From: Archivesica marissinica
Lineage: Eukaryota > Mollusca > Bivalvia > Venerida > Vesicomyidae
DNA length: 64,000 nt
Reading direction: 5' to 3'
NCBI GenBank assembly: GCA_014843695.1
Contig: CM026403.1
Span: 51,442,233 to 51,506,232 of the forward strand
Part shown: piece after piece, positions 48,701 through 55,795 of the stretch
Layout of the letters: every line of letters begins with the position of its first letter
How positions within the stretch are numbered: position 1 is the first letter of the stretch
Made by a program: the position numbers and the translations under genes
The notes under the pieces: model-generated
The model's database searches: none
What the model was told of the DNA's origin: nothing
What the model saw: only the letters and a program-made list of their open reading frames with translations

Positions 48701-50361
48701 TACATTGCATTAGCACCATTTTGGGCTATATCGCCGGCGGGCAGTTTACCTAATACCTTTCCTGGGCAGGCTCCAGCAGTGAACCAGTACTTTGGTGCAC
48801 CAACCTCCGTAAGAAACTAACCCCCGCCAGTGTAGTAAATGCAAAAAGGAAAAGATAAGTCTGTACTCTTATAAATACTATTACCATGACTACCAAGGTT
48901 CAGCGAGACTATGGCAATAAATGCATAGCGTACAAATTTGTTGTGCATTGTCAGTATTGTGCATTGTCAGTATTTTGCATCCATTCAGAGAACAGACATT
49001 TTAAATCTTAGGCCATAATCTGGTGATAAAATACTTGGGGGTCGTGTACATGCAGATATGGGTCGTGTACATGCAGATATGGGTCGTGTACATGCAGATA
49101 TGGGTCGTGTACATGCAGATATGGGTCGTGTACATGCAGATATGGGTCGTGTACATGCAGATATGGGTCGTGTACATGCAGATATGGGTCGTGTACATGC
49201 AGATATGGGTCGTGTACATGCAGATATGGGTCGTGTACATGCAGATATGGGTCGTGTACATCAGATATGGGTCGTGTACATGCAGATATGGGCGTGTACA
49301 TGCAGATATGGTGGTCTGTGTACATGCAGATATGGGTCTTGTACATGCAGATATGGGTCTTGTACATGCAGATATGGGTCTTGTACATGCAGATATGGGT
49401 CTTGTACATGCAGATATGGGTCTTGTACATGCAGATATGGTCTTGTACATGCAGATTGGGTCTTGTACATGCAGATATGGGTCTTGTACCGATAGGGTCT
49501 TGTACATGCAGATATGGGTCTTGTACATGCAGATATGGGTTCTTGTACATGCAGATATGGGTCTTGTACATGCAGATATTGGTCTTGTACATGCAGATAT
49601 GGGTCTTGTACATGCAGATATGGGTCTTGTACATGCAGATATGGGTCTTGTACATGCAGATATGGGTCTTGTACATGCAGATATGGGTCTTGTACATGCA
49701 GATATGGGTCTTGTACATGCAGATATGGGTCTTGTACATGCAGATATGGGTCTTGTACATGCAGATATGGGTCTTGTACATGCAGATATGGGTCTTGTAC
49801 ATGCAGATATGGGTCTTGTACATGCAGATATGGGTCTTGTACATGCAGATATGGGTCTTGTACATGCAGATATGGGTCTTGTACATGCAGATATGGGTCT
49901 TGTACATGCAGATATGGACGGTACGTTTATGACATTGCACTTGCAAGACAATGTGCACAAACTTCCAAACGAAAATGTGGTTTGTGCTATAAAGTCTCAC
50001 CAACAGCTTTGGTCATAACGACTCCAGCCATTACTGGTGGAGCAAGAACCCGGGTGCCCCTTTGAGCAGTATTTCAATTACAGACTGGCACCAATCAAGA
50101 ACCAAAGTCGGCTGGATAGCTTCTTTACATGAACAAATTAATACGCAGCAAGTGGGATTCGAACCGTTTTACGACAGTGCTAGTGAATATGTACATGTAC
50201 AAGAAACTGACCTCCGTGTTCAACCATGGATGATTCTCCACCAACTGGCTCCAATTGACATCTTCCGTTATAACGGCACACTTGTTTTTAATAGAGGCGC
50301 CCTCTAGAAAGCTGTTTAACAATTCTTTCCCTTTGGCCTCGTAAATTGCCTTTGCCGACAT
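16263..50361 (-). CDS. ACLY: ATP-citrate lyase, N-terminal six coding exons
   Basis: Cytosolic ACLY cleaves citrate with CoA and ATP to acetyl-CoA and oxaloacetate, supplying carbon for lipid synthesis and acetylation. Joined exons are 50361-50212, 33681-33559, 18929-18867, 18035-17845, 16996-16917 and 16393-16263 (738 nt, 246 codons, all phases agreeing). They start [19 protein letters not shown] and contain the family blocks [14 protein letters not shown] (ATP-grasp nucleotide site), [40 protein letters not shown] (Asn of the metal site), [11 protein letters not shown] (Asp of the metal site) and [10 protein letters not shown]. Introns 1 and 2 are about 16.5 and 14.6 kb and packed with repeats. 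The CoA-ligase remainder and the citrate synthase-like half are not seen below 16263. They lie beyond the window, in the gap, or are misplaced; a GPCR lies 8 kb downstream on the same strand. Confidence 0.93.
16917..16996 (-). CDS. ACLY: ACLY coding exon 5
   Basis: 80 nt. The acceptor is cag at 16999-16997 and the donor G|GTAAGC at 16916. It encodes [18 protein letters not shown] and then TYLEINPL. It starts in phase 2 (P completed from exon 4) and ends in phase 1. Too short to appear as a long open frame, it was found by reading the intron for the missing ACLY block. Confidence 0.92.
17189..17603. repeat. 29/30-bp minisatellite in ACLY intron 4
   Basis: About 14 units starting 'cccttcagtctttgttatat'. 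They vary by one A in the acataaa(a)c tail and by g/c in 'tttgtt/tttctt'. It lies between exons 4 and 5. Stop-free reading in several frames is a result of the repeat. Confidence 0.9.
17845..18035 (-). CDS. ACLY: ACLY coding exon 4
   Basis: 191 nt. The acceptor is cctctcctttcag just above 18035 and the donor CC|GTATGT at 17844. It encodes [15 protein letters not shown], then [20 protein letters not shown], ending in NAPAEAKP. It enters in phase 0 and leaves in phase 2. This is the most conserved part of the N-terminal ATP-grasp region seen here. Confidence 0.95.
18087..18145. repeat. 29-bp direct duplication upstream of exon 4
   Basis: 'gcaaaactagtacattcatt' plus 'tgatattc' occurs twice in a row, about 50 bases upstream of the exon 4 acceptor. 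Confidence 0.8.
18510..18795. repeat. ~40-bp minisatellite x7 in ACLY intron 3
   Basis: Units read 'ataccgtctgcacgtaaagc' and then 'acccggctacgtgatcaaat'. Later units drift (cttctgcacg, catccggctatg). The array ends 70 bases before the exon 3 donor. Confidence 0.9.
18867..18929 (-). CDS. ACLY: ACLY coding exon 3
   Basis: A 63-nt microexon-sized exon. The acceptor tttttattttcag lies just above 18929 and the donor CAG|GTAGGT at 18866. It encodes [16 protein letters not shown] and VTHTQ, both ends in phase 0. It supplies exactly the block expected between exons 2 and 4. Confidence 0.93.
19033..19180 (-). mobile_element. SINE family A, truncated copy
   Basis: It matches the 3' body of the full copy at 30722-30967: 'atttcgtgttttacacctgc', then 'gctatatcgccggtgggca' and 'acctccgtaagaaactgcca'. 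The tRNA head is missing. Confidence 0.75.
19181..19480. other. No gene seen between SINE and satellite
   Basis: Unique-looking intron sequence of ACLY intron 2 with no coding signal. Confidence 0.5.
19484..21590. repeat. 38-bp satellite, about 55 units, cut by the gap
   Basis: Units read 'atggaagacactacaccccg', then 'actggattacggggacaa'. Three main forms alternate in blocks: 'ggggacaa', 'gggacaa' and 'catcacaa' ends, with 'gtcagaca' in the last part. As 38 is not a multiple of three and the unit has no stop in any plus frame, all three forward frames stay open for about 2 kb. This is not a protein gene. The array is in ACLY intron 2. Confidence 0.95.
21591..22590. other. Assembly gap (1000 N)
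   Basis: Exactly 1000 N, placed where a 38-bp satellite should meet a different 28/30-bp satellite. Either array may be much longer than shown. Confidence 1.
22591..27668. repeat. 28/30-bp satellite, roughly 170 units
   Basis: Units read 'gagcaatatccccaatgata' and 'tacacaca' (28 bp) or 'tacacagaca' (30 bp). The common substitution is ccccaat/ccctaat. Long and short units are mixed at the left and right, while about 26095-26465 is a run of near-identical 30-bp units. A few units carry single-base deletions. Both strands are open for long stretches purely because of the repeat. It is in ACLY intron 2. Confidence 0.95.
27669..28317. other. No gene seen
   Basis: Unique-looking AT-rich intron sequence. 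A small direct repeat of 'gcccacg(ag/ca)' occurs at 28112-28140. Confidence 0.5.
28318..28515 (-). mobile_element. SINE family A copy
   Basis: It runs from 'ttatatttcgggttttacgc' to 'gcggggctcgaaccagtgac', matching the copy at 30722-30967 through the B box and then diverging. The tRNA head is lost. Confidence 0.8.
28551..28845. repeat. 42-bp minisatellite x7
   Basis: Units read 'cattgaccaacggttcaaac', then 'attgttgggatatatttaca' and 'tg' or 'cg'. Since 42 is a multiple of three, frames stay open. It lies directly after the SINE copy. Confidence 0.9.
28846..29780. other. No gene seen
   Basis: Intron 2 sequence. A 20-bp duplication occurs at 28889-28928 (gataaaataaattgcaat). No coding signal. 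Confidence 0.5.
29781..29858 (-). mobile_element. tRNA-like SINE head (degenerate)
   Basis: The minus strand starts cagacggatttgtagtccag and ends ggttcgatcgcccgtctg. The outer seven bases pair (cagacgg/ccgtctg) and there is a B-box-like ggttcgatc. The anticodon arm and T stem do not fold as in a working tRNA. A sister copy is at 58597-58661. Confidence 0.55.
29940..30719. other. No gene seen apart from the poly-G tract
   Basis: Unique-looking intron sequence. One short duplication occurs (ttactcatgaaaaaat twice, 30438-30482). Confidence 0.45.
30052..30071. repeat. Poly-G tract
   Basis: A run of about 20 G with one T, the longest G run in the window. Possible quadruplex former. Confidence 0.7.
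30722..30967 (-). mobile_element. SINE family A, full-length copy
   Basis: On the minus strand it begins with a tRNA-Leu-like head (ccgcctccgtggtcgagtgg, ttaaggtcgctgac) and a good B box (ggttcgagcccc). The body and 3' end 'aaacccgaaatataa' follow. It is about 246 bp long. Truncated relatives are at 19033, 28318 and 48684, and the head recurs in the SINE at 5515. Confidence 0.8.
30968..31430. other. No gene seen
   Basis: AT-rich intron sequence with no coding signal. Confidence 0.5.
31437..31636. repeat. ~28-bp minisatellite x7-8
   Basis: Units read 'agtgaccaaaaatcggccat' and 'acaaaagt' or 'acagaaat'. One unit is shortened (31466-31490). On the minus strand it spells repeated Phe/Trp-rich peptides, which is meaningless. 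Confidence 0.88.
32106..32250 (-). mobile_element. tRNA-derived SINE family B, degenerate
   Basis: On the minus strand: 'agtgtttctcaccactgcaa', then the B box 'ggttcgatcctcggacc' and 'gtcgccatatcggac'. It matches the better copies at 60147 and 61932. Confidence 0.6.
32382..33208. mobile_element. TIR DNA transposon, non-autonomous (827 bp)
   Basis: TACCGTATTTAGCTGTGTAT plus agtgcgc at the left is matched in reverse at 33182-33208. A second copy of the 'gtgtatagtgcgc' part follows at the left (32411). The interior has no transposase. It includes short repeats (ctcaaacatctcaacacgtt) at 32620-32702. The terminal TA could be the target duplication. Superfamily not assigned. Confidence 0.7.
33559..33681 (-). 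CDS. ACLY: ACLY coding exon 2
   Basis: 123 nt, phase 0 at both ends. The acceptor ctatttgcag is just above 33681. The donor ACG|GTACAA at 33558 is weaker than the others. It encodes [18 protein letters not shown], then [15 protein letters not shown]. The RRGKLGL segment carries the basic residues at the ATP site. A DNA transposon begins only about 150 bases upstream of the acceptor. Confidence 0.95.
33834..34027 (+). repeat. Left terminal inverted repeat
   Basis: Partner of 40225-40414. It lacks about eight bases near the tip that the right copy has (cccagggg). Confidence 0.8.
34028..34265 (+). repeat. Left subterminal iterons
   Basis: About two copies of a ~142-bp unit holding 'gcatagtcccaggtat', 'cactgccagacat', 'gtggtgggttgtgcc' and 'ctagatcagc'. 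These are the inverse of the units at 39480-40224. The second copy has a C11 run. Confidence 0.75.
34371..34480. repeat. Hairpin plus third copy of its arm
   Basis: 'cctccactaataaataac' and 'gttatttattagtggagg' form a long stem around a short loop (34373-34431). Another 'gttatttattagtggagg' follows at 34459-34476. Confidence 0.8.
34871..35866. mobile_element. Foldback element: ~1-kb palindrome with ~480-bp arms
   Basis: The left arm 34871-35350 and right arm 35390-35866 are near-perfect inverse copies. Matching blocks include 'cacagggattcggcacgt', 'atcgatcagtaaaatggccc', 'cgacaggagagttttaac' and 'cgcaattcgcgttgaaacga'. They enclose a loop of about 40 bases. 'agattagc' occurs at 34851-34858 and 35872-35879 and may be the target duplication. 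It has no coding capacity. It is nested in the Academ-like element. Confidence 0.85.
35870..39416 (+). pseudogene. Decayed transposase-like gene of a widespread invertebrate family with XPG/PIN-like nuclease motifs
   Basis: Pieces in different plus-strand frames keep one order: [20 protein letters not shown] (about 36325), [20 protein letters not shown] (36598), [19 protein letters not shown] (36740), [19 protein letters not shown] (37023), [20 protein letters not shown] (37555), [16 protein letters not shown] (37987), [19 protein letters not shown] (38092), [15 protein letters not shown] (38150), [17 protein letters not shown] (38328) and an acidic C-terminus ending near 39416. I recognise these blocks from an abundant, unnamed protein family of molluscs, corals and lancelets. 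EEAD and SDVLA resemble the first acidic motifs of FEN1/XPG nucleases. The later 'TGCD' motif is deleted after LPG. There are at least six frame breaks and internal stops, so it is dead. Confidence 0.65.
39480..40224 (+). repeat. Right subterminal iterons (~147 bp)
   Basis: 'aagctgatctrgctc' recurs at 39805, 39953, 40100 and (gagctg) 40246, at 146-148-bp steps. Each is followed by a G-rich run, 'gtctggcrggcacaacccac', 'actgaaaatg' and 'catgatac'. A diverged unit starts near 39490. Confidence 0.85.
40225..40414 (-). repeat. Right terminal inverted repeat
   Basis: Inverse of 33834-34027, with the fuller tip. Confidence 0.8.
40418..41285. other. No gene seen
   Basis: AT-rich ACLY intron 1 sequence between two mobile elements. 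No coding signal. Confidence 0.5.
41337..41605 (-). pseudogene. LINE C-terminal segment with Cys/His motif
   Basis: Open on the minus strand: [19 protein letters not shown], a Lys/Arg-rich helix, then [20 protein letters not shown] and C. A 'C-x2-C-x3-C-H-S-R-I-G-L-x-S-H' tail closes many RTE-type LINE proteins. It is separated from the RT part by 1.2 kb of other sequence. Confidence 0.6.
41606..42780. other. Insert between the LINE pieces; no gene seen
   Basis: AT-rich sequence with no recognised domain. As it breaks a LINE protein it is probably a later insertion, but no terminal repeats were found. Confidence 0.4.
42781..45640 (-). pseudogene. RTE-type LINE polyprotein: endonuclease and reverse transcriptase, many breaks
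   Basis: Order on the minus strand: endonuclease start [20 protein letters not shown] (about 45630), [14 protein letters not shown] (45280); a connecting region ([13 protein letters not shown]); RT with [20 protein letters not shown] (44260), [20 protein letters not shown] (44074), [25 protein letters not shown] (43860), [12 protein letters not shown] (43510; FADN in place of FADD), [20 protein letters not shown] (43330), then the thumb ([17 protein letters not shown]) and [18 protein letters not shown]. The domain set is that of RTE/BovB-like LINEs. Frames change often and the catalytic Asp is lost, so it is inactive. Confidence 0.8.
45652..45713. repeat. (GT)n(AT)n(AC)n palindrome
   Basis: A perfect 60-base palindrome of GT, AT then AC dinucleotides. 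It can extrude as a cruciform or stall polymerases, and it marks the truncated LINE 5' end. Confidence 0.9.
45801..46087. other. No gene seen
   Basis: AT-rich intron sequence with no signal. Confidence 0.5.
46088..46683. mobile_element. piggyBac-like MITE with TTAA ends
   Basis: TTAA at 46088-46091 is followed by AGCAGCATTACATCGTAAT. The right end reads ATTATGATGTAATGCTACT followed by TTAA (46680-46683). The ends are inverted copies (AGyAGCATTACATCrTAAT) with the four-base duplication typical of piggyBac. The interior is non-coding and has a 30-bp duplication at 46438-46500 ('cgatgcrttccg'). Confidence 0.65.
46684..48683. other. No gene seen; two short duplications
   Basis: ACLY intron 1. 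A 27-bp unit 'aaatggttagatgctaggtg' plus 'catatgt' is doubled at 47105-47160. A 29-bp unit 'agatcagacattttgtgcca' plus 'tagaaaaac' is doubled at 48138-48196, beside a G9 run. No coding signal. Confidence 0.5.
48684..48820 (-). mobile_element. SINE family A, truncated copy
   Basis: 'ttatatttcgggttttacat', 'gctatatcgccggcgggcag' to 'acctccgtaagaaact'. It is the closest relative of the full copy at 30722 and also lacks the tRNA head. Confidence 0.78.
49036..49917. repeat. 21-bp minisatellite, about 42 units in two blocks
   Basis: Units read 'gggtcgtgtacatgcagata' plus t. The first dozen have 'tcgtg', the remaining ~28 have 'tcttg', with a patch of damaged units at the join (49260-49330) and around 49440-49500. 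The 21-bp length keeps all frames open. It lies in intron 1, about 300 bases from exon 1. Confidence 0.93.
50212..50361 (-). CDS. ACLY: ACLY coding exon 1 (start codon)
   Basis: 150 nt, 50 codons, from ATG at 50361 to GAG|GTCAGT at 50211. It encodes [19 protein letters not shown], then [20 protein letters not shown], the ACLY N-terminus. Nine bases upstream of the ATG is a good acceptor (tttttcag, with its AG at 50372-50371), so the 5' untranslated region is split and its first exon and promoter lie further right. The start is fixed by family conservation of MSAKAI. Confidence 0.95.
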
Positions 50362-50373
50362 GGTTTACACCTG

Positions 50374-52306
50374 AAAAATGCACATTATAAAATAATTAGC
50401 CGCTTGCTTATCCTATCCTATACATACATAGTGCATAATTGCAAACACTGCTCGCGTTAATATAACTAATTTCTGGCGACATATATAGGCCAAATGGACC
50501 GGGTCCTTGTTTGTAATAGTAATTTTACGTAAAATGTTCTTGTACATACATTTTATTATTGCGAAGTGCATTTAGAGATGTTACTTATTATAACAGGTTT
50601 ATATTGCATCTAATGACTATTGGAAGGAAACATTTTTTTAATTCACAATCTCAAATTCAAGAAATAAAATACTTGGCACACAGAAATTACAACTTTTGAA
50701 ATGGTCGTATGCGATTTAAAATGCAGCAAAATGAAATGTTCAATGCAACAAAAACATTGTCGATATAAACTGGGACTTTGAGGAAATGAGGGTTACGCCT
50801 CGAGCTAGCATGTAGACGCTCAACGGGTAAGTGTTGCATCCCCAAAGAGTAGCATTGTATTTTTAAAGTTGTGCTTAACGCTATGTCCCAATTACATCGG
50901 CTAGCTGCACTAGAAGATGGGTTCAGATTCGAAGATGAATGCATGTACAGTTATCGCTGGCGAGTACAGTACTTGATGGAGACTTCATTCCATTCAATTT
51001 AGCCATGGAGGATCATTTGTGGAACGGGCAACATAATTCCACTATAAGACAAGTTTTTTGTGACAAGATTATGGCCTCAAAGTGACTTCCTGTTTTTAAT
51101 GAAGAGTGCTAAAAACAATTTATATCTAGGCCTGACCCATTTTAACAGCCACGGGCCTGTATCGCCGACGTGAACCCATTTTTTACCCTGGGATCATCAT
51201 TTTAACTTTAGCATTGTACATCGATCATTCCTACCAAATGTTGCCAAAATCAGACTAGTTGCTCGCGAGATGCTTCAAGAATGTTACTTATTCCAGACAA
51301 ACTTTTAATAAATCTGAAATGGCTTCCATGAACATTATGAAATTTGGCTACAATGTACCATTGGCCAAGCAGTTTGGATTCCATAAAACGATCTTTCGGC
51401 ATTTTGGATGACAAAATCAATTTTGATAATTATATCTGATCTAGTCTTGGCGATACCTTAAATGACTATATGCCATGACCATATTCCCTCAAATAAAAAT
51501 TGCCCCTACTCGACATCCCGAGCATAACATTGTATACATAATAATGTCTTAGAAAAGACCGCACTCTTGACACTGAAAACTCCCAACTTGGAATGACCAA
51601 ACACGCGATTTATACATGGTCTGGTGTCCATTTATATCAACCCATTTTAGACATAAGCGAGTGCTTGCAGAAACACGATTTCAGGACCAAGTTAGTGGAG
51701 ACGTCTTGCAGTCGAATATGGATGGTAGTGCGAGTTTCATGCATTACGAGAGAAGTGCCCGAATATGCGAGAGGCGTGAAGACGTTTGTCCCAGGGATCG
51801 ACTCTTACTGAAGTGTATCCTTTATTGCGTCCGTTTCCGGCGGGTGCAAACTGCTAAGGAGGGGCATCCCAGAAGACAGGTGCACAAGTCACTGGAATCT
51901 ATTCGATGACTGGGCTATCTAAAGAACCACCAGAATTCTTGACATGCAGATGTATCGACAAGATATTTAGGTATGAACACAAGGTACTGCGATATCTGCC
52001 AGATGAAACTAGCCACGAAATATCCATTTTACTTTGAATATAATCTAAATCCAGCTATCCATTATCCCTTTCAGTATAAAATCACACAATTACTGAATTG
52101 GATAAACTAATTCAAATATTGCCATGAAACTTGTGACCAATCGAACTGGCAAACATAAACGGACTGGAAAACACAAGAGTATCAACCTGGGTGGTAGACC
52201 ATATTGTGGTAGGCAAATAGCAACAAAACTAGGCTAATATTAATACCCCAAGTAGTAAATAGGTTATTACTTGGCTGGTTTCATATCAGCATAGGTATTG
52301 ACCCGA
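50374..52306. other. No gene seen; 5' UTR intron of ACLY
   Basis: Unique-looking AT-rich sequence. Plus-strand frames around 51593-51909 are open for up to 98 codons but match nothing I know and have no splice context. Confidence 0.45.
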
Positions 52307-52314
52307 GGTAACTA

Positions 52315-53775
52315 CAGTGTGCGACATTAACAGTCGCCCGAGGCGATGAAAAAACTGCTCGGGCGACCAAAGAAATCGTCACGGTAGCCCGTCGGGCTAT
52401 GAAGAAAAAAAAATTGTCAGTGCCCTTTTCCGTTACATGATCAATGTTCGGACTATGTACGATTTCGGATATATTTTGAGTCATATCCAAAAGGTATATC
52501 GAGCATTTTATCATATTTATAATTTAATCAACCGTGTTTGGCATTTGTATTTAACCTCTATCATGTTGCCCAACACTTGACTTATGTATTTTGCTTATTA
52601 TTGCAGATATGGCAGTGAACTGCAAACATTGAAGTGGCCTGAGGTGGCTAGGGCTTTATGTGGACATTGTGTTGACAATGGCCTGGATATGGTAGACTTG
52701 ATTTTAAGTTTACCACCAACATCTGTATTCAATGAGGTCATTTTCACACATGAAATTAATGAAAACTGGTAACTACATTGTTTACTCACTATTGTGAAAC
52801 CTACATGTATGCTTATTATTATTTTTTAATTTTACCTATTATACAATTACTCTGTTCTAATATTAATATACTACTAACTAGTATTGGCTTTTAATATAAT
52901 TTTTATTGTTAAGACCGACGGTGCCGTTTGAAGAGCACAACAATGACAGAACTAATGGTTGTGAAATTAGAGACGCCGGATGTGAGTGAATTTGACCCTT
53001 TGCCCGCCATTGATCTTTGGTCTGTAAGTACTTATACTTTTAATAATAATGTCCTGAATTGAGCGTTACCATTTCTTATTGATGAAACTCTGTTTACCTT
53101 AGTCCTATAATGTAAATTATGTTTTGTATCTGAAGATAGGAAACAACATATGATGTCATATCTGTCACCTGTCATAAATTCATTTCATTGGAATGATCCC
53201 AATAAAGTATTTCCCTACTAAAATTGTAAGGTATGTTTAAGTCATAATATATTACGTAATCACATAATCATTGTATTGCAATATTCACAAAACGTCCAAC
53301 TAGCCAGAACAGAATGCCACTCATTGGCCATACTATACGACCACTGAGGAGTTTGTAGCCTACGTCATAATAAACAGTTTATTTAGTTTCATTGTTTTAT
53401 ATCGTATCTTATATATTGTAGGCATCCAGTACACGTCCAAGGCGGCCAGATTTTAGCAGGCCTCGGGCTCTGTCTGATTCAAGAAAATCTCCAGCAATAC
53501 AAGAAACCTCACAGGAAGAAGACGGTTACGAGTCTGACTGAACAGGAATCAGATTCTGATGAAGCCTACTCATCAAACTGCCTCAAAATCATACAATATT
53601 CAAACTGAAATTAAAAATACATATCAAATAAATACGATATCTGTTTATTGTTAGACCAATTTATAAACAAATTTCATAAATTTTGTGGGCTATGAAACAT
53701 TGGCTAGGGCTATGAAAAGTCCAAACTTCATAGCCCCATTGGCTATGATGTTCAAAATGTTAATGTCGCACACTG
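52315..53775 (+). mobile_element. hAT-type element remnant
   Basis: CAGTGTGCGACATTAAC at 52315 is inverted at 53759-53775. Each end is directly bordered by 'taacta' (52309-52314 and 53776-53781), a 6-bp target duplication. Small hairpins (gtcgcccgag/ctcgggcgac) sit near the left end. It holds the end of a hAT transposase on the plus strand. Confidence 0.7.
52606..53541 (+). pseudogene. hAT transposase C-terminal (dimerisation) exons
   Basis: Three pieces: 52606-52769 (acceptor ttattattgcag; WPEVARALCGHC, LILSLPPTSVFNEV, ENW); 52920-53021 (RLKSTTMTELMVVKLETPD, FDPLPAIDLW, donor gtaagt); and 53424-53541 (acceptor tattgtag; SSTRPRRPDFSRPRALSDSR, acidic end, stop). Together they follow the hAT C-terminal fold as seen in ZNF862-like proteins: 'LP.S....E..F' then 'RL....L..L..I....P....F.P..AI..W'. 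The Cys-Glu-Arg usually found after the LP motif is altered, and the first two pieces do not splice cleanly, so it is decayed. Confidence 0.55.
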
Positions 53776-53781
53776 TAACTA

Positions 53782-55270
53782 TACTGAACCAAAAAAGAAA
53801 CTTTCGCAAAGTAGGTAAACTTATATGGTTAAATACAACATGTAGAAAAATGTGTATATGTAGTAGTTTACACGGACGTCCTACTTTGGGAAATCGGTCA
53901 GATAATCACCTCATGTCAAACGATATCGTCTGTTTTGACAAAACCTCCATTTTCACGTGCACGCACGGGATGGACATATCTGGTTTACATGTGTTAACTT
54001 TTTTCCTGCAAGTTATTGCACTCGACGACAGTCATAAAAATACCTAAACACCTTTATATCGATACAATTTGGGCAAAATTTCGATGCCTCGAATTGCGAA
54101 ACATTTAAGAGAGAGCCGTTGGGATGCTGGAGGTTCAACGGAAGAGGTCGCTGCGCACGTTGGATCATCTGTGCAGGCAGTTAGAAGTCTGAGACGGCGG
54201 TTTGTGCAGACCGGAAGCACGGAAGATCTTGCACGTAGCGGTAGACCATGTGTAACCACGCCTGCGCAAGACCGCTATATTTTGAACCAACGTTTATGAA
54301 ATCGTTTTTTAACTGCGACAGCTACAGCGTCCGTCACCCCAGGTACTTATAACCCCAGGATTTCCGCTCAAACCGTACAAAATCGTTTGGCCGAGAACAA
54401 TTTACGTGCACGTCGTCCCTACGTCGGAACAGTATCAACGGATCGTCATCGCCGTGACAGGCTTCAATGGGCTGATAAGACACATCAACTGGACAAGGCA
54501 AGACTGGCGGACGATTCTTTTTTCAGATGAATCCAGGTTTGCATTGTCCAATAGTGATGGTCGGATCAGGGTCTACCGACGTAGGAATGAACGTTGCGCT
54601 GACTTGCGTTCAGCGGGATCGTTTTGGCGGTGGGGGTTCCGTGATGGTCTGGGCCGGAATAAGTTATGGGTATCGTACCCAATTAGTGGTCATTGATGGC
54701 AATTTGAATGTTCAAAAGAATAGAGACCGCGTACTTGCCCCACACGTTCCTCTTACAAAATCACGGCGTTATTTCTGTTTCAGCAAGACAACGCCAGACC
54801 TCACGTCGCCCGTGACAATATCCAGTTCTTGCGAAACAATATTGATTTCATAGACGACTGGCCCTCAAAAAGCACGGATCTAAATCCCATCGAGCACCTT
54901 TGGGATAATCTTGACACGCGTGTACGGCAACGGCAAAATCCGCCTGGTAACGTCAATGAGCTCCGCGACGCTTTGCTAGAAGAGTGGAATAATATACCCT
55001 AGGCTCAAATTAATAATCTCATCTACTCTATGCGTCGTCGCTGCCAAGCTGTTAGCAATGCTCGCGGTGGGCATAATCGTTACTAAAGCAAAAAAAAAAT
55101 TGAATCAACACCTACCTCAAATGAAATTGATAATTTTCAGACTGTAAATGAACTTTGATGAATTGATTTTAAATTATTGTGCAATAACAAATACGAATAA
55201 AAACTGTTAATATACACATGTGGAAACGGTCCCATTGAAGTCTCGCGAAAGTTTCTTTTTTGGTTCAGTA
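53782..55270 (+). mobile_element. Tc1/mariner element, 1.49 kb
   Basis: TIRs TACTGAACCAAAAAAGAAAC plus tttcgc (53782-53807 and, inverted, 55245-55270) with TA on both sides. The left TA is the end of the hAT element's right-hand 'taacta', so this element landed in that duplication and is younger. Confidence 0.9.
54084..55086 (+). pseudogene. Tc1-like transposase, frameshifted
   Basis: It starts at MPRIAKHLRESRWDAGG (54084). The N-terminal helix-turn-helix reads STEEVAAHVGSSVQAVRSLR, and the first stop comes after LNQRL (54297). Later pieces keep the DDE order: ILFSDESRF (first Asp, 54515), GGGSVMVWAGISYG (54630), QQDNARPHVARD (second Asp, about 54785) and DWPSKSTDLNPIEHLWD (Glu in the DD34E spacing, 54860-54910). 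The end is RRRCQAVSNARGGHNRY with a stop at 55084. Several shifts and stops make it non-functional, but the TIRs are near identical. Confidence 0.85.
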
Positions 55271-55414
55271 TACTACATCAGCCCAAAGACCGAATATGTC
55301 ATTTGAACAAAGATCCAATTTGCAGATTTGTACAGGATCCTGGCCAATATCCTGGGTAATGGTATACCGATTTCCGGTGACTTTTTTCCTGAGCAATGAC
55401 CTATCAAAACTAGA

Positions 55415-55795
55415 ATGTGCAAATAATGTGTGCACAGCCAATTATGCATGTGCAAATAATGTGCACAGCAAATTACCCATGCGCAAATAATGTGTGCACA
55501 GCCAATTACCCATGCGCAAATAATGTGTGCACAGCCAATTACCCATGTGCAAATAATGTGTGCACAGTCAATTACCCATGTGCAAATAATGTGTGCACAG
55601 TCAATTACGCATGTGCAAATAATGTGTGCACAGCCAATTACCCATGTGCAAATAATGTGTGCACAGCCAATTACGCATGTGCAAATAATGTGTGCACAGC
55701 CAATTGCAAATATATGTGTGCACAGCCAATTGCAAATATATGTGTGCACAGCCAATTACGCATGTGCAAATAATGTTTGTACACCCAATTAAGCA
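55415..55795. repeat. 33-bp minisatellite, about 11 units
   Basis: Units read 'gtgtgcacagccaattaccc' and 'atgtgcaaataat'. Point variants are catgcg/catgtg and cagcc/cagtc. Two shorter units near 55700-55745 read 'caattgcaaatatat'. It begins about 145 bases after the Tc1 element. Confidence 0.9.

Noticed and set aside
49001..50065. Open frames of up to 331 codons on both strands
   Set aside because: 21-bp array, a multiple of three, so every frame stays open.
51593..51909. Plus-strand frames of 73-98 codons
   Set aside because: No recognisable domain, no splice context, overlapping frames; likely chance.
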